Source: Eublepharis macularius (Eukaryota; Chordata; Lepidosauria; Squamata; Eublepharidae). From it: DNA of 64,000 nt. The stretch is taken from assembly GCF_028583425.1 (NCBI RefSeq), contig NC_072791.1, forward strand, positions 12,605,868 to 12,669,867, given 5' to 3'. The translations under genes were made by a program, and so were the position numbers. This document shows positions 61,501 to 64,000 of this stretch, in pieces. The notes beneath the pieces are model-generated. The model had not been told where the DNA came from and made no database searches. It saw nothing but the letters and a program-made list of their open reading frames with translations. Positions within the stretch are counted from its first letter, which is position 1, and every line of letters begins with the position of its first letter.

Positions 61501-63882
61501 ATAAACAAATAAATCAAGAAAGATTCTCAGGGAATTCATGCACACTGAACATTAACTGTTATTTTGTGAACATGGAAAGAAACTCTTACCAATTGATGCT
61601 TCTGTTCACATTATAGAAACCATGTTTTTACCTTGAAGATCCATTATTTCAGATTCTTTCTGTTTAACTAGTTCTGACAGTTTCAGAACTCGGTTTTGTA
61701 TTTCTTTAAATTCCATATTTTTCTGGACAACTGGCATTCCTAAATATTTTGCCTGGTGCTGTTTGAAAGTTTCTTCATACTGATTCATGTAATCCTGGTA
61801 CATTTTCCTTTTTTAAAAAACAAACAAACCAACCAAGAAAATGCAATCAACTTTTGATGCTGTTTACTCTGTTTATTGATGTTAACTTCCTTTTTAAATC
61901 TCAACTTTCTAATGCCACTTGAACCCTGAGAAAATCTTGGTGGTGGTGGCAAGCTCATTAATTCTTCTGGTATATAGTTAAGAAAAATTGAGGCCACTTT
62001 AGTAGTTTTTCTTTTACTTTCACTAGTGGAATGAGACTTGTGGTTAAAAAAGTGCCATTAGAACACTGTTGCATCCTTACTTTAAGGAAGCTGCAACAAA
62101 GATGTTTTGCTCTTCCTTACTGCAACACTTCATTTGGGACCATCCACACGATGCTGTCCCCTAATCATCCACTTTCTGTGTTTCCCTTCCTGTGCTGCTA
62201 CATCAAAAAGAGTCCAGTAGCACCTTTAAGACTAACCAATTTTATTGTAGCACAAGCTTTCGAGAATCACAGTGCTACACAGTGCTACAGTGACATTTCC
62301 CAAACCTGAATTTGGGAAAGATTGCAAAATGCCTTTGAATGTTGTATGGTCAGAAAGGTATACATTTTTGCAGTGCTTTTTTTCTGGGGGGACACAGGGG
62401 GACGCACACCCCTAAACATTTTGTGAATCTAACAGGAGAAAGTAAAAATTTTAAAATGTCAGAATTCCCGCTAAACCAACTCCAAATGTATTATTATGGA
62501 TATTTATGTGATTGGTGATTTTCTTGAGTCAAACTGAGAGTACCCTTAAACAATTCTTTAGAAAAAAAGCACTGCATTTTTTCAGCTCCCACCCTCATTG
62601 GAACCATTTTCCTTGTGTCAATCGGCTGCGGCCATCGTATCCTCCCTTGCGATAGTCCCCTAGGATCTGAAAACGTCCTTTGGTGGCATAGAGGGAACAG
62701 TGGCTATAGGGGACTTGCACAAGGAAAGTGTGGGGGAAATTTCTACGTGGACGCTCTGCAAACGTCTCTGCATATGCAGCAGCAATGGAATAAAAACAGG
62801 AAATGGTTGTCATATGGAAGCATCCAGATTATCCATGAAAGAATGCAGTCCTAACTTCATATATTGTGTGTTTTAATAACAACTGAAATTGATAATTAAT
62901 GATAGTTAGAAATGTGTGACATTTTTTATAATATAAAGAGCCATAGAAATTCATGCATACTTGTCTTTTTCTGTTGCGTCCATGCCATTCTGGAGTTCCC
63001 TCTGCAAATAATCTTCATGCTTATTAAGAATCATATATGTTGGCTTCCAACTAGGGCAACAAATTTGAACCTATATTAAATAACTATTTGTTAAGCATCA
63101 TCATAAGTAAGAAAGTCATCAAAATAATTGGCATTTCCCATTCTGTGAAAGTAAGGCCTAGTAACTTTTAAACTTGCACCCTTTCTTCCTAGTACCAGTA
63201 AGTACAGTTTTCAAGAACTTATCTCAATTAGGTTGAAAATACGTTACAGAGTGTTTTTCACTGAAACCAATGGAAACAGGTAAAGAACTTTTAAAAATGT
63301 AATAATGTAACATGTAATAACATAAAGAGATGTAATAATTAAAATCAGGAAAGTGCAGAGTTATTAGGGAACAAAATGAACCAAATACAGCACTAATAAA
63401 AATGCTCTCCATATGAAACTGATTAAGAGAAATTAATATGAATTGGAAAATCAAATTCAAATCTCATTTCAGCCATGAATTTTGTAGGTAGTCTTAAGCA
63501 AGTCATCTTTTCTCAGACCCCATCTGTTGTATGGGGGTGATAATACTATTACCTTACAGAACAGTTGTAAAGCTACTATAATGCATATAAAGCTATCTGA
63601 ACTTTCAGAATGTGTTAAATGTTATTTTCAGTCTATAATAAAATAACATTTCTTTCCAGTAGCTAAGTCCATAAATGTCAAACTACTCCTTGATAGAAAA
63701 AAGAATTGTATTATAGCCTTAAGTAATTTTACAGATACATTTTTTACAATATACGTACACATTACAGTTCTCCTTGCTGCTATTGTTGCGTTGAAGGCCA
63801 ACAATCACTTCGTCGTTCTTGTTAATCTCTTCTTGCAGCCAACATACTTTGCCTTTTTTCCCCACAACATTTCCAGTATGTA
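32982..63882 (-). CDS. SIX6OS1: SIX6OS1 (C14orf39 orthologue), gene span of 14 coding exons, 5' end outside the window
   Basis: The spliced exons add up to 1,589 coding bases (about 529 residues) ending in a stop. Human C14orf39 is 587 residues, so perhaps 40-60 N-terminal residues lie beyond 64,000. All 13 exon joins agree in phase. Diagnostic matches to the human protein, recalled and not searched, include WKPTY...KHEDY, EKDK-MY-DY--QY, EIQNRVL, AENFPRTPE and the repeated SPGF-F motif. The N-terminal half is coiled-coil; the C-terminal half is Ser/Thr/Phe-rich and probably disordered. In mammals the protein is part of the synaptonemal-complex central element, binds SYCE1, and is needed for meiotic synapsis and fertility. 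Introns are full of transposons, but no exon is interrupted. Confidence 0.87.
33647..33704 (-). CDS. SIX6OS1: SIX6OS1 coding exon (penultimate, 58 bp)
   Basis: The acceptor TTATGTTTCAG and donor GTAAGC bound a small exon, phase 0 in and 1 out. The translation is IGKNYSAGNLNPVSPHESI. It was found because the last exon needed an intervening exon of exactly this phase. Confidence 0.82.
33850..33935 (-). mobile_element. Penelope-like element end
   Basis: GAGATTTTCAGGATATAAAC, TTTTGAGAGTCAAAGATCCC and TTCATCAGATACGA are a diverged Penelope terminal phrase. Intronic. Confidence 0.45.
34055..34130 (-). mobile_element. LINE/SINE tail
   Basis: (TTTA)n, TATAGTCTGCCTTTTTCACT and GAGACTCAAGGAGGATTACA: reversed tail, same type as 31,770. 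Intronic. Confidence 0.45.
34136..34470. repeat. Foldback (MITE-like) element, family A
   Basis: The left end GTCTAGCTACATGAGACATC and the right end (complement of AAGCGTCTCTCTACATGAGA) are related. The interior shares TTAAAAAGACCGAGCC and AACAAACCCTCTGAGGAGCA with the copies at 2,121, 25,800 and 40,050. Part of the left interior is replaced by unrelated sequence. Confidence 0.55.
34475..35240. other. Unassigned intronic sequence
   Basis: GC-richer at 34,640-35,000, with open frames on both strands that have no recognisable content. Possibly an old retroelement. No splice-consistent exon of SIX6OS1 found here. Confidence 0.3.
35243..36725 (-). mobile_element. CR1-like LINE remnant, interrupted by a Penelope insertion
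   Basis: Minus-strand translation from the right edge gives GSQGSVLGLVLFNLFINYLE and VDDTKLL, the RT palm phrase of CR1 with the catalytic (A/Y)DD changed to VDD. WQMKFNVSKVMQIG follows. The C-terminal KMIKGLEHFSCEERLKCLRP and FSLEKRWLRGDM at 35,380-35,520 complete the order. Several stops and frameshifts. Split by the insertion at 35,867-36,533. Confidence 0.7.
35867..36533 (+). mobile_element. Penelope-like element fragment encoding a GIY-YIG nuclease domain
   Basis: Frame-shifted translation gives RPCNRPRCQLCPYI (CxxPxCxxC zinc-like motif), VIYALMCQQCPS and YIGQTSQPLRKRINGHKSDI with VGEHFNLPGHS. This is the Penelope GIY-YIG endonuclease layout, where GIY/YIG appear as VIY...YIG. The domain is split at about 36,060-36,090 and ends at a stop near 36,358. 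The tail TCTCGAAAGCTTATGC and AAAGGTGCTACTGGACTC defines the 3' end. Flanking CATTTGC at 35,860-35,866 and 36,534-36,540 is the probable target duplication inside CR1. Confidence 0.8.
36726..37105. other. Unassigned intronic sequence
   Basis: AT-rich, no repeat or exon recognised. Confidence 0.35.
37111..37243. repeat. Short MITE with ~35-bp inverted ends
   Basis: TGATTCCGCATACGTTGGAT with AATGCACTTT at the left is mirrored by AAGTGCATTATCCAACGTGT with GGAATCA at the right. The centre has GGATTTTTTGTTCCGCACAC paired with AAAAAAATCCATTCC. Confidence 0.75.
37493..37536 (+). repeat. (CTA)n microsatellite
   Basis: About 13 units of CTA/TAC. Confidence 0.95.
37546..37716 (-). mobile_element. Sauria-type tRNA SINE with Bov-B-like tail, internally deleted
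   Basis: The plus strand shows the reverse form: AAAGGTAAAGGTAGTCCCCT (tail), GGATGGAAGGCTGAGTCAAC, CCAGGATTGAACTCAGGT (box B complement) and CCACTCTGCGCCCGGGGCTC (box A side). The CTACCTTT tail is the Bov-B-like end. The middle (AAACCACCCCGT region) is missing relative to 59,910-60,182. Confidence 0.75.
37718..37960 (-). mobile_element. MIR-like SINE preceded by (CAA)n
   Basis: (AAC)n at 37,718-37,747 forms the tail side. Then ATTATTATCCCCATAATACA, GGGATTCGAATCAGCAGACT (box B complement) and CCACTTAACCATTAAG (box A side). Confidence 0.6.
38290..38985 (+). mobile_element. tRNA-derived SINE split by a hAT element
   Basis: The first part (GCTTCATAGAGCATCTGCTT, TGCATGCTGAAGATTCCAG) and the second part (CAGCATCTCCAATTAAAAGG, GATAGACCAATGGTCTGAGT, GGCAGTTTCACTTGTA) form one SINE of the 8,930 family. 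They are separated by 38,346-38,820. Confidence 0.75.
38346..38820. mobile_element. GC-rich non-autonomous hAT element inside a SINE
   Basis: Termini CAGGGCCAGATC and GATCTGGCCCTG are perfect 12-bp inverted repeats. Flanks AGAGTCAG (38,338-38,345) and AGTGTCAG (38,821-38,828) are an 8-bp duplication with one change. 475 bp, strongly GC-rich. Open frames inside come from composition, not genes. Confidence 0.85.
39099..39231 (-). CDS. SIX6OS1: SIX6OS1 coding exon with duplicated SPGF motif
   Basis: 133 bp. The acceptor TTATAACAG is preceded by a good pyrimidine tract on the minus strand; the donor is GTAACA. The translation contains SKSPGFCFLSSF and then AKSPGFNFFESSAFGAE, two tandem KSPGF-F units. 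A later AG inside the exon (TTCTTTCTAG) would give a shorter exon in the same frame, so alternative acceptor use is possible. Confidence 0.82.
39510..40600 (+). mobile_element. L2-like LINE remnant, split by a foldback element
   Basis: SMLDNGIMLYTGPASED and the following VSAEFVSKITNR resemble the L2 RT phrase (LDYCN.L..G...QNAAARL.T) in shifted frames. Sequence continues after the insertion with CCATTTACTGAGAGGCCCTG. Lies directly beside a SIX6OS1 exon. Confidence 0.5.
40050..40421. repeat. Foldback (MITE-like) element, family A, with 8-bp duplication
   Basis: TAAACTACAAGAGATGAATT at the left pairs with AATTCATCTCTTGTAGTTTA at the right. CTAGGAGA flanks both sides (40,042-40,049 and 40,422-40,429). 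The interior matches 25,800-26,119 (for example GGAGGTGAAACTGACGGAG and GGGGAAATTGACAAAGCCTT). Confidence 0.82.
40605..41420. other. Unassigned intronic sequence
   Basis: AT-rich, no repeat or further exon recognised. Confidence 0.35.
41426..41565 (-). CDS. SIX6OS1: SIX6OS1 coding exon
   Basis: 140 bp between acceptor ATTTAACAG and donor GTAAGT. The translation includes DGQTECSIKSVGHNSASGD and HAENFPRTPELNLSVKTPES. The block AENFPRTPE is nearly identical to the human AENFPRTSE, the clearest single anchor for orthology. Confidence 0.88.
41684..42190 (+). mobile_element. Solo LTR-like sequence (retrovirus type)
   Basis: Starts TGTTAGGGAATTTC. It has a TATA box (GTATATAAG, 42,065), an AATAAAG poly(A) signal about 70 bp downstream (42,138) and a short U5-like end near TTTTGGTGTCTTAG. 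This U3-R-U5 order fits an endogenous retroviral LTR. No internal genes follow. The 3' limit and target duplication are not resolved. Confidence 0.5.
42699..43405 (-). mobile_element. Possible LTR with internal minisatellite
   Basis: Bounded on plus by TGTCAGGCTCC and CCCATCCCAAACA (TG...CA) with a reversed AATAAA region near 42,780. No target duplication found, so the call is tentative. Confidence 0.35.
42898..43200 (+). repeat. Minisatellite, ~55-60 bp unit, four to five copies
   Basis: Each unit contains AGCCTCTCTTTCTC..., CACAGAAATAT, and ends CTCAGGCAGCACACAGCT. The fourth unit carries an extra ~50 bp. Confidence 0.75.
43440..43640 (-). mobile_element. Possible LTR fragment
   Basis: AGAAATTTTATTTAAGAACT, TGATAGGAAAGGAAAGAGAC and GAGCTATCTAGCTGACT resemble 60,555-60,625 (TTCTTTATTGCAGGAACTCC, TGATAGGAAAGGAGAAGAGA). 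Reverse orientation by the TTTATT signal. Confidence 0.35.
43818..44437 (-). mobile_element. Possible LTR
   Basis: Bounded on plus by TGTCAAG and CCTACA. Contains the phrase ATATGTCCATAGGATTACTC with GAAGCAAG shared with 6,118-6,600. Preceded by a G run at 43,805-43,817 and containing another near 44,357. Tentative. Confidence 0.3.
44614..44998. mobile_element. Non-autonomous hAT element with 8-bp target duplication
   Basis: The left end CAGGGCTTTTTTTCAGCTGG is mirrored by the complement of CAGAAAAAAAGCCCTG at the right. GTTGAAAT flanks both sides (44,606-44,613 and 44,999-45,006). The last three bases of the right end are separated from the rest by the hairpin element at 44,859-44,995. The interior is itself a near palindrome (GGTCACATGGCTGGTGGC with GCCACCAGCCATGTGACC). 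Confidence 0.88.
44859..44995. mobile_element. 137-bp hairpin MITE nested in the hAT terminus
   Basis: GGCCCTTTTCACACTGCTTA is exactly complementary to the other end TAAGCAGTGTGAAAAGGGCC. The arms continue almost perfectly to the centre near 44,930. CTG on both sides is a 3-bp duplication, which with the GGCCC terminus suggests a PIF/Harbinger-like family (inference). Confidence 0.85.
45010..46540. other. Unassigned intronic sequence
   Basis: No named repeat. A small tandem AAGCATTAAGACTGAAAG duplication lies at 45,436-45,472. 46,240-46,290 looks like a LINE tail. Confidence 0.35.
46549..46619 (-). CDS. SIX6OS1: SIX6OS1 coding exon
   Basis: 71 bp with acceptor TTTTCTATTAG and strong donor GTGAGT. 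The translation includes EKEIDIIRREEGNKPKDFAY, ending VTQ in phase 0. Sequence is weakly conserved here but frame and splice sites fit. Confidence 0.78.
46840..47415 (+). mobile_element. Bov-B (RTE) LINE 3' end
   Basis: The translation around 47,031-47,390 gives VDSFEMWCWRRVLWIPWTAK, YFGHIMRRQDSLEKSIMLGK, RKRGRPKMRWLDSIKEAMSS and WRSFIHRVTIGWRRL. This is the C-terminus typical of Bov-B proteins. The 3' end GGTTGGAGGCGACTTGACAG with an ACACAC run is also typical. Upstream phrase CAATGAAGAAACCAGAAGAA belongs to the same ORF with a stop at 47,028. A dead 5'-truncated copy. Confidence 0.88.
47692..47880 (-). repeat. MITE with 'GGTTGCC' inverted ends
   Basis: AGGGTTGCCAGCTTTCAGGT at the left and GGAGTTAGCAACCTTCG at the right. 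The interior AACTGATCTCCAGGCTACAG and CCAAGCTCCACCCCAAAAT matches 7,936-8,140. Confidence 0.65.
48541..48605 (-). CDS. SIX6OS1: SIX6OS1 coding exon
   Basis: 65 bp, separated from the previous exon by only 92 bp of intron. The acceptor ATCTTAG and donor GTAAAA agree in phase. The translation LLANPKQMNSKEWLETEATE parallels human LLTPQKQSNSNQWSEKG. Confidence 0.83.
48698..48783 (-). CDS. SIX6OS1: SIX6OS1 coding exon
   Basis: The acceptor CTTTCTTTCAG and donor GTAATG bound 86 bp. The translation includes KCNDTTETYNAK and VTSMTSLQKETQF, which parallels the human TTITSSQKFMQVR segment. Confidence 0.82.
49147..49800 (+). mobile_element. MIR-like SINE split by a hAT element
   Basis: The head ATGAGTAGGAAAACCCAGAT with box B GATTCAAATCCCC lies before the insertion. 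Afterwards ACCCACTTCACAGGGCTGTT, GGAAGGATAAAATTGG and CTAAGCTCCTTGGAGAATAG complete the core and tail. Confidence 0.7.
49196..49629. mobile_element. Non-autonomous hAT element with perfect 8-bp duplication
   Basis: Termini CAGGGCTCATTTCG and CGAAATGACCTCTG. CAAATCCC flanks both sides (49,188-49,195 and 49,630-49,637). The interior 49,300-49,480 is a degenerate set of GCCATTTT / GGGCCC words on one strand. Confidence 0.88.
49990..50345 (-). mobile_element. Possible LINE fragment
   Basis: The phrases TACCGTAGTACAGCCTCAAG and CATGTGGCTAGATCAGCTGC are common in vertebrate LINE ORFs read backwards. Family not determined. Confidence 0.3.
50640..51015 (+). mobile_element. L2-like LINE remnant
   Basis: Shifted frames read RKL.LVHNVNSCLITDSRYR followed by KSDYLATLIAS, and near 50,950 LKAVEQLTQRGF. 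This follows the L2 order of ...LQLVQNAAARLI.. and the C-terminal WN.LP phrase. Confidence 0.5.
51180..51300. repeat. Fragment of the large inverted-repeat family
   Basis: GGAAATTCCTAAAATATCAC, CCAGAAGTGGTATCACTGCC, CAGGTACTGCCCCCCAATTT and GCATTTGCTGGCGCAGGGCT match one arm of 14,625-15,160. Confidence 0.55.
51660..51739 (-). CDS. SIX6OS1: SIX6OS1 coding exon
   Basis: 80 bp between acceptor ATCTAG and donor GTATAC. The translation VQEKENSARLSAVTSIYFSH continues to VENETQ. Only this frame is open and it is the one required by the preceding exon. Confidence 0.78.
52212..52566. mobile_element. Non-autonomous hAT element with perfect 8-bp duplication
   Basis: Termini TAGAGATGGGCACGAG and the complement of TAGAGATGGGCACAAACC are inverted repeats. 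ATGTCCAT flanks both sides (52,204-52,211 and 52,567-52,574). The interior has repeated GAACCATGAAC / GTTCATG words in both orientations. Confidence 0.92.
52577..53001 (-). mobile_element. LTR of a retrotransposon (possibly Copia-like)
   Basis: On minus it begins TGTTGGAATATATGTGTGTT and ends CCCCCCTGACA, 425 bp. It is preceded on that strand by the purine tract CCTTGAGAAGGGG (plus 53,002-53,014), a proper polypurine primer next to a 3' LTR. About 90 bp of internal sequence remains to the right. Clade is a guess from the short LTR and terminus. Confidence 0.65.
53104..53255 (-). mobile_element. Partial second copy of the same LTR
   Basis: GACCCTGAAAGAAAGTCACC through TTTGAGCCAGGTTCCCTTTC repeats 52,809-52,912 almost exactly. 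It then continues after a short deletion to ACATTAACCCCATAATGACT. Both LTR ends are missing. Confidence 0.75.
53383..53550 (+). mobile_element. LINE 3' end (CR1/L2 type tail)
   Basis: Shares GGTGTATAAAATCTTAACCC, TGTTGTTATCCGCCCCAAGC and GGGGAGGGCGGAACAGAAAT with 28,960-29,152, ending in AAATA repeats. Confidence 0.65.
53955..54052 (-). mobile_element. Penelope-like element 3' end
   Basis: AAAAGAGCAAGCATCCAGTA, GCACCTATAAGACTAACAAC and GAGCTTTCATGAGTCAAAGC are the reverse-complement form of the tail. Confidence 0.65.
54145..54415. mobile_element. Degraded hAT-like element related to 28,537
   Basis: Shares the TCCAGCCTGGCAGCTATGGG / AAAGTGCCCACAGGCTC layout and the interior AACCAATTTCAGAGTAG-like block with the 28,537 element. 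No clear duplication. Confidence 0.35.
54880..55010 (+). mobile_element. LINE/SINE tail
   Basis: TTGCCTCCTTGAGGGATACA and GGGCAGAAAGGCAGGATACA followed by AAATATTTTAAATAAATAAT. Confidence 0.45.
55083..55202. mobile_element. Penelope terminal hairpin
   Basis: AGGATTTTCCGGGCTGTATT continuing to GCCGTGGTCTTGACGTCAGG is followed by its complement CAAGACCACGGCAATACAGC and CCGGAAAATCCT. The right arm continues into CAACAACCATGGTTCTCTGG. Two Penelope 3' ends face each other. Confidence 0.7.
55338..55477 (-). CDS. SIX6OS1: SIX6OS1 coding exon
   Basis: The acceptor CTCCTTTCAG and donor GTGTAG bound 140 bp. The translation includes LLKMGVQPHLLNEE and ISQKSIWSIPTLKPLHQQ. Corresponds to the human stretch around SQKLVRPIKM, where coiled coil gives way to a disordered tail. 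Confidence 0.8.
56118..56212 (-). CDS. SIX6OS1: SIX6OS1 coding exon
   Basis: The acceptor TTTTCTTTTAG and donor GTAGCAC are both good. 95 bp, phase 0 in and 2 out. The translation begins KLERITEDQNHSEVGQEKSE and ends KEFDP, charged and helix-prone. Confidence 0.82.
56544..56645 (-). mobile_element. (TTTAC)n and LINE/SINE tail
   Basis: (TTTAC)n at 56,544-56,575 is followed by TTATACCGCCCATCTCCTGA and AGGACTCAGGGTGGTGTACA, a reversed element tail. Confidence 0.55.
56822..56985 (+). mobile_element. Penelope-like element, pseudo-LTR portion
   Basis: GATGGGTAGCCGTGTTTGTC, GAGAGTCCACTAGCATCCGA, CTCACGAAAGCTCATACCCT and TTTAGGTGCTACTGGACTCT: both the 5' junction phrase and the 3' tail are present. 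Confidence 0.7.
57458..57582 (-). CDS. SIX6OS1: SIX6OS1 coding exon
   Basis: 125 bp, donor GTAAAAAG. The translation includes LRQNTKETLQHAAVLRQQ and LEKTAEELEKKMNSFRQ with heptad-like spacing. The acceptor (CGTAAG at 57,583-57,588) has a poor pyrimidine tract, but it is the only nearby AG that keeps the frame joined to the previous exon. Confidence 0.8.
57811..58248 (+). mobile_element. Solo LTR with perfect 5-bp target duplication
   Basis: 438 bp, beginning TGTAGGGATTTGCACGTG and ending ATCATAACCCAACA (TG...CA). GGTAC lies on both sides (57,806-57,810 and 58,249-58,253). No internal region, so it is the product of LTR-LTR recombination. Superfamily not determined. Confidence 0.85.
58255..58800. 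other. Unassigned intronic sequence
   Basis: No repeat or exon recognised. Short LINE-tail-like phrase near 58,735-58,790. Confidence 0.35.
58808..59015 (-). mobile_element. 5S-rRNA-derived SINE with Bov-B-like tail
   Basis: Plus-strand phrases GTGCTGTCAAGTCACAGTCT, GGTGGTTTGCCATTGCCTGC, CCATCCAAATACTAACCAGG and CTGACCCTGCTTTGCTTCTG, GATCTGATGAGATTAAG. The last three are complements of the 5S rRNA internal promoter region. Confidence 0.78.
59024..59405 (+). mobile_element. Penelope-like element with terminal hairpin
   Basis: CTTCTCTGCAGGGCTATTGT with CGGGTGTGG is complementary to CCACACCCGACAATAGCCCT with GCAGAGAAG at 59,082-59,112. The 3' end carries GCTGGCGAAACGTCAGGAAC, CAAGACCACGGCAATACAGC and CCGGAAAACCCCCAACAACC, the phrase seen in the hairpin at 55,083. 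Confidence 0.72.
59910..60182 (-). mobile_element. Sauria-type tRNA SINE with Bov-B-like tail
   Basis: Reverse form on plus: AAAGATAAAGGTAGTCCCCT, TACGGGGTGGTTTGCCGTTG, CATCTACACTTTACCCCCAG, GGATGGAAGGCTGAGTCAAC and CCAGGATTGAACTCAGGTCA (box B complement). The box A end is cut off at 60,182, where a piece complementary to 59,054-59,075 begins. Confidence 0.82.
60300..60490. other. Candidate conserved non-coding element in a SIX6OS1 intron
   Basis: Repeat-free with several homeodomain-like cores (AAATCATTATG, CCTAATTAAATG, GTGTAATTATAGG). It is in the 5' half of SIX6OS1, the side facing SIX6 in mammals. A regulatory role is inferred. Confidence 0.33.
60510..60950 (-). mobile_element. Possible LTR fragment
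   Basis: The phrase TTCTTTATTGCAGGAACTCC with TGATAGGAAAGGAGAAGAGA resembles 43,480-43,550. Purine-rich middle and a C run at 60,932. No ends defined. Confidence 0.35.
61632..61807 (-). CDS. SIX6OS1: SIX6OS1 coding exon
   Basis: The acceptor AAAAAAG is at 61,808 and the donor GTAAAA follows 61,632. 176 bp, taking a split codon at both ends. The translation includes MYQDYMNQYEETFKQHQ, KYLGMPVVQKN and EIQNRVLKLSELVKQ, a charged helix likely to form coiled coil. Confidence 0.87.
62198..62275 (-). mobile_element. Penelope-like element 3' end
   Basis: AAAAAGAGTCCAGTAGCACC, TTTAAGACTAACCAATTTTA and CACAAGCTTTCGAGAATCAC: the reverse complement of the tail at 36,470-36,530. Confidence 0.75.
62371..62574. 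mobile_element. Short non-autonomous hAT element
   Basis: CAGTGCTTTTTTTCTGG at the left and the complement of CAGTGCTTTTTTTCTAAAG at the right. Flanks CATTTTTG and CATTTTTT are an 8-bp duplication with one change. 204 bp. Confidence 0.8.
62585..62940. other. Unassigned intronic sequence
   Basis: 62,600-62,810 is CpG-containing and looks like part of a repeat I cannot name. No SIX6OS1 exon. Confidence 0.3.
62961..63070 (-). CDS. SIX6OS1: SIX6OS1 coding exon
   Basis: The acceptor AATATAG is at 63,071-63,077 and the donor GTATGC follows 62,961. 110 bp, phase 0 in and 2 out. The translation includes SWKPTYMILNKHEDYLQREL and ATEKDK, a strong match to the human WKPT...KHEDY...EKDK segment. Confidence 0.85.
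63761..63882 (-). CDS. SIX6OS1: SIX6OS1 coding exon (first in window)
   Basis: The acceptor TTTCTTTCTTCCAG ends at 63,883 and the donor is GTGTAC below 63,761. 122 bp: two bases of a split codon plus 40 codons, ending in phase 0. The translation includes GKKGKVCWLQEEINKNDEV and SSKENCN, aligning with the early coiled-coil part of the human protein. The donor is a weaker GT than the others, so this 3' boundary is the least certain. Confidence 0.7.
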
Positions 63883-64000
63883 CTGGAAGAAAGAAATTAT
63901 TTATTCTGTATTGGAAGATCACCATAATGCAATAACCCAGAGGCAAGGGACAGGTGTATGTCTCAATTGCCAGTGGTCTGTGATTGGGTTGATCCTAGAA

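Noticed and set aside
61890..61997. Minus-strand segment encoding SLPPPPRFSQGSSG as a possible SIX6OS1 exon
   Set aside because: It lies between two exons that already join in phase, and adding it breaks the frame or needs poor splice sites. It may be chance.

Overview
The window looks like chromosomal DNA of a squamate reptile, most likely a lizard. It is AT-rich and intron-bearing, with one spliced host gene inside a dense mixture of transposable elements. The lizard-type repeats include a Bov-B (RTE) LINE 3' end, tRNA-derived SINEs with a Bov-B-like tail (Sauria type), 5S-rRNA-derived SINEs, CR1 and L2 LINE remnants, Penelope-like elements, many non-autonomous hAT elements and an intact DIRS-type retrotransposon. 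There is nothing bacterial or plasmid-like here.

Region 1 (about 1-18,650) shows no host exon that I can support. It holds a CR1 scrap, a very decayed LINE split by two foldback elements, several SINEs, Penelope ends, one 535-bp inverted repeat, a duplicated block, and a few quiet AT-rich stretches that could be conserved non-coding DNA.

Region 2 (18,657-24,387) is a complete DIRS-type retrotransposon on the minus strand. It has a gag-like ORF, a reverse transcriptase/RNase H ORF and a tyrosine-recombinase ORF, all uninterrupted. It is bounded by ~165-bp inverted terminal repeats. An internal complementary region near 18,925-19,015 reproduces the joined element ends. A 789-bp hAT element with a perfect 8-bp target duplication lies 90 bp beyond it.

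Region 3 (about 25,000-32,900) is intergenic: foldback elements, SINEs, LINE tails and unexplained sequence. It leads to the 3' end of the host gene.

Region 4 (32,982 to the right edge) is the host gene SIX6OS1 (human C14orf39), minus strand. This gene encodes a meiotic synaptonemal-complex central-element protein. I could place fourteen coding exons whose splice phases all agree, from a residue in the N-terminal third to the stop codon. The first exon(s) lie beyond 64,000. In mammals this gene sits next to SIX6. The introns carry nearly every repeat class listed above, including nested insertions whose relative age can be read from their target duplications.

Calls were made by eye from translation, motifs, splice sites and repeat termini. 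Repeat family names are by resemblance and boundaries without target duplications are approximate.
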